A stretch of 6,301 bases of DNA from Deltaproteobacteria bacterium (GTDB lineage Bacteria > Desulfobacterota > Desulfarculia > Adiutricales > Adiutricaceae), in contig JAITJP010000346.1 in NCBI GenBank assembly GCA_031278835.1, positions 1 to 6,301 of the forward strand, given 5' to 3'. The notes below the pieces were generated by a model. It was not told the DNA's origin and ran no database searches. It saw nothing but the letters and a program-made list of their open reading frames with translations. Below are positions 4,960-6,301 of this stretch, piece by piece. Both the position numbers and the translations under genes were made by a program. Position 1 is the first letter of the stretch. Every line of letters starts with the position of its first letter.

Positions 4960-5022
4960 GGCCCGGACCAGAACCGGGCCGGCCAGGGTTTGAAAAAAAT
5001 GCCCGGGGTTTCTTTTTTTTTT
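4960..5022 (+). terminator. Terminator-like GC hairpin with long T-tract
   Basis: GGCCCGG 4960-4966 pairs with CCGGGCC 4974-4980. Alternatively AACC and GGG (4972-4978) pair with CCC 5002-5004 and GGTT 5007-5010, directly ahead of a T-tract interrupted once by C (5009-5022). No gene lies upstream. Confidence 0.4.
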
Positions 5023-5334
5023 ATAAACTTAAAAATCAATATAAGTCAAATATAATTTTTTATTATATAGAAAGTTATTTATTTTTATGGGATTTTTTCT
5101 TTTGATAATCAATTAAAGAATAGTTAAAAATTAAAAAAGATTGCCTACAATATCTTATACTAAAATTTTTTGAATAATTTTTGGATTTTTATGGTTCTGA
5201 TGGGGGAAGCTTTGGAGCGGGGTTTTTTTGAAGCCAGGGCCGGATTTTTTAAAAAAAATGGATTTTGGAGAAAATTTTTTTTGGTCAAATCTGTAAGGTG
5301 GCAAATTTATTCAGATTAATTTTTAAAAAAACTA
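5023..5334. other. AT-rich non-coding stretch
   Basis: Runs of A and T dominate, including six T directly followed by eight A near 5246-5259, a sequence likely to bend DNA. One 42-codon frame at 5191-5319 encodes a basic, Phe-rich peptide (MVLMGEALERGFF at its start). Its upstream region offers only a poor GGA as ribosome binding site, so it is not called as a gene. Confidence 0.6.
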
Positions 5335-5363
5335 TTGCAATTGAGATTCAATTTTAGTAAAAT
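5335..5363 (+). promoter_or_regulatory. Promoter of candidate sRNA with internal dyad
   Basis: TTGCAA 5335-5340 (4 of 6) and TAAAAT 5358-5363 (5 of 6) are separated by exactly 17 bp, placing the start near 5370. Between them AATTGA 5339-5344 and TCAATT 5348-5353 form a perfect 6-bp dyad with a 3-bp centre. That is where a repressor would block RNA polymerase. The regulator is unknown. Confidence 0.55.
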
Positions 5364-5369
5364 TTGATC

Positions 5370-5497
5370 GGTCGACACATTTGGATTCAATACCACAGCC
5401 TCCCACCTGTTGATCGCAATCCTGCTTGTGTTGTCCACACCGGGACTGGGCCGGAGCGCGGAAAAACCTGGCTTTCCGCCTTCGGCCCTTTTATTTT
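5370..5497 (+). ncRNA. Candidate small RNA with anti-Shine-Dalgarno loop
   Basis: The predicted start coincides with the first base of a stem: 5370-5378 pairs with 5428-5436 (8 of 9, one G-U, one mismatch). Inside, GGATT 5383-5387 pairs with AATCC 5418-5422, and ACAG 5395-5398 pairs with CTGT 5407-5410. The last pairing leaves the octaloop CCTCCCAC (5399-5406). C-rich loops of this sort in known bacterial sRNAs bind ribosome binding sites of target mRNAs. A 16-bp terminator ends the unit, for a length near 128 nt. Promoter, fold and terminator agree in position and strand. An 84-codon frame over the same bases has no ribosome binding site and an odd composition. The family is not recognised, so function is inferred from form only. 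Confidence 0.55.
5448..5497 (+). terminator. Strong intrinsic terminator of candidate sRNA
   Basis: GGGCCGGAG 5448-5456 pairs with 5480-5488, including one G-U. After a single bulged C, GCGGAAA 5458-5464 pairs with TTTCCGC 5473-5479, 16 bp in total with an 8-nt loop. TTTTATTTT follows directly. This is the best terminator in the window. Confidence 0.8.
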
Positions 5498-5515
5498 GTT
5501 TGAATGTTTTTTTCT

Positions 5516-5540
5516 AAAGCCGGGCTGGTCCTGGCTTTTT
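5516..5540. terminator. Second, possibly bidirectional terminator
   Basis: AAAGCCGGG 5516-5524 pairs with CCTGGCTTT 5530-5538 (9 bp with one G-U, 5-nt loop) and the T-run extends to 5540. It lies 19 nt after the first terminator and would catch read-through. The A-rich 5' side could also serve the minus strand. Confidence 0.55.
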
Positions 5541-6057
5541 ATTCTCCCCGCCGCTCCTTTCTCATTGAGCCTTTCAGGGTTTTTTACTTTTCCCCTGTCT
5601 TTTTCATCTCTTAGTTAATCCCAAAAAATCATTGATTTCATAAAGATTTGATTATTCAAAAGCCGCGCCATTATTGGCTATTGGGCTGGGGGCCCGGGCC
5701 AGCTTCTGGTAAAGTCAATCTTTGCCATTAGTTTAGTTCAAAATTTCTGGACTTTTCTCTAAAAGTCCGTTAAAATTATTCCCTAGATCTGGAAATGGCT
5801 TAAAAGCCCACGCTCATATTTTGGAACAAATTTTCCTGGGTATAATCACTTTTCATTCAGTTTCTTAGTCAAGACAATTAATTTACTTCATAGGCAATTC
5901 CATTATTAAGACAATAAGATTTTATTTTTGTAAAATTATTGTTACCAGATCTTTTTTACCATTTTTTAATGGTTTATTGAGCTTTTGGAGCTTTAATTTT
6001 TTTCTCGCCCGAGTTTTAATGAGCCTGGCTTTGACCAGCCACGCCGGTGTTTTCGCC
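5541..6057. other. Non-coding stretch with short hairpins
   Basis: No gene is supported on either strand. A GC-rich dyad lies at 5685-5703 (GCTGG with CCAGC around GGGCCCGGG). ACCATT 5958-5963 pairs with AATGGT 5968-5973 around four T. A perfect TATAAT at 5841-5846 lacks a -35 at proper distance. The rest is AT-rich spacer. Confidence 0.55.
5749..5768. repeat. Perfect 8-bp hairpin with tetraloop
   Basis: GGACTTTT 5749-5756 pairs with AAAAGTCC 5761-5768 around CTCT. No T-run follows on either strand, so it is not a typical terminator. Confidence 0.45.
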
Positions 6058-6134
6058 CAGGGCCCCCAGGGCCCCCAGGGCCCCAGGGTCTTTAGTCCCC
6101 CAGGGTCTTTAGTCTCCCAGGGTCTTTAGCCCCC
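6058..6134 (+). repeat. Nested minisatellite: 9-bp units then 17-bp units
   Basis: Three units of CAGGGCCCC (6058-6066, 6067-6075 and a shortened 6076-6083) run directly into three 17-bp units starting CAGGGTCTTTAGTC (6084-6100, 6101-6117, 6118-6134). The 17-bp copies differ at one or two bases. Both unit types begin CAGGG, so the longer probably arose from the shorter by an insertion. No reading frame carries it. Confidence 0.85.
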
Positions 6135-6230
6135 TCCAGAAGCGGCCAGAAGGCCTCAGAGGCTTTGGCCTAGGTTGTGGGGCCAATTAGCTCGAGCTGG
6201 GGCGCTCAGGGGGCTTTTTAAGCGATTACG

Positions 6231-6301
6231 GGCCGGTTTTGACCGGGGGGTCAGCTCAGAGTTTTCGGTCAAAAGGCCAGGGCAAAATTTTTATTATTTT
6301 T
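6231..6301 (+). terminator. Long hairpin with T-rich tail at window edge
   Basis: TTTTGACC 6237-6244 pairs with GGTCAAAA 6267-6274. Outside it GGCC 6231-6234 pairs with GGCC 6275-6278 if GG 6235-6236 bulges out. A T-rich tract follows after a gap of about nine nt and runs off the window. CCGGT 6233-6237 with ACCGG 6242-6246 is a competing small hairpin. Confidence 0.3.

Noticed and set aside
5364..5618. 84-codon plus-strand frame
   Set aside because: It has no ribosome binding site, runs through two strong terminators, and has a low-complexity Phe/Ser/Leu C-terminus. The sRNA reading explains the same bases better.
5841..5846. Perfect TATAAT -10 box
   Set aside because: The best -35 candidate, TTGGAA at 5821-5826, is only 14 bp away, there is no extended -10 TG in register, and nothing recognisable follows.

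Overview
The window is a gene-poor stretch of a bacterial genome. Only two genes are clearly real, ribD (1418-2656) and ribE (2732-3415), both on the + strand. Together they cover about 1.9 kb of 6.3 kb. The two genes are GC-rich with many GGCC words, while most of the DNA around them is AT-rich and interrupted by short GC-rich palindromes. Low coding density, long AT-drifted spacers and intact core-metabolism genes fit a host-associated lineage in early genome decay. The C-terminal tail of RibE and the ribD-ribE order recall Desulfobacterota (old Deltaproteobacteria). This assignment is a guess from family resemblance only.

Layout: 1-1417 holds no gene I can support. It contains a switch-like pair of crossing inverted repeats (314-385), a 12-bp GC palindrome (1031-1060), a 30-bp segment resembling the 3' end of ribD (1229-1258), and a structured leader with a possible promoter before ribD. 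No FMN riboswitch consensus is visible there. ribD and ribE form a short operon with a 75-nt gap and a GC-rich terminator at 3454-3496. The ribBA and ribH genes that often follow are absent from the remaining 2.9 kb.

The stretch 3416-6301 has no convincing protein gene, but it is not featureless. A consensus -35 promoter right after the rib terminator leads to a second terminator about 90 nt on (candidate sRNA, 3566-3654). Five diverged direct repeats of about 29 bp lie at 3878-4223. A structured segment at 4332-4529 has competing pairings that end in a terminator. Several further terminator-like hairpins follow (4550-5022). The best non-coding gene candidate is 5335-5498: a good promoter with a dyad between its -35 and -10, a folded RNA exposing a CCUCCCAC loop, and a strong terminator backed by a second one. 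The window ends with a nested minisatellite (6058-6134).

Together, RibD makes the pyrimidine precursor and RibE makes the final product of riboflavin synthesis. The RNA candidates are inferred from promoter and hairpin geometry read by eye; no folding program or database search was run.
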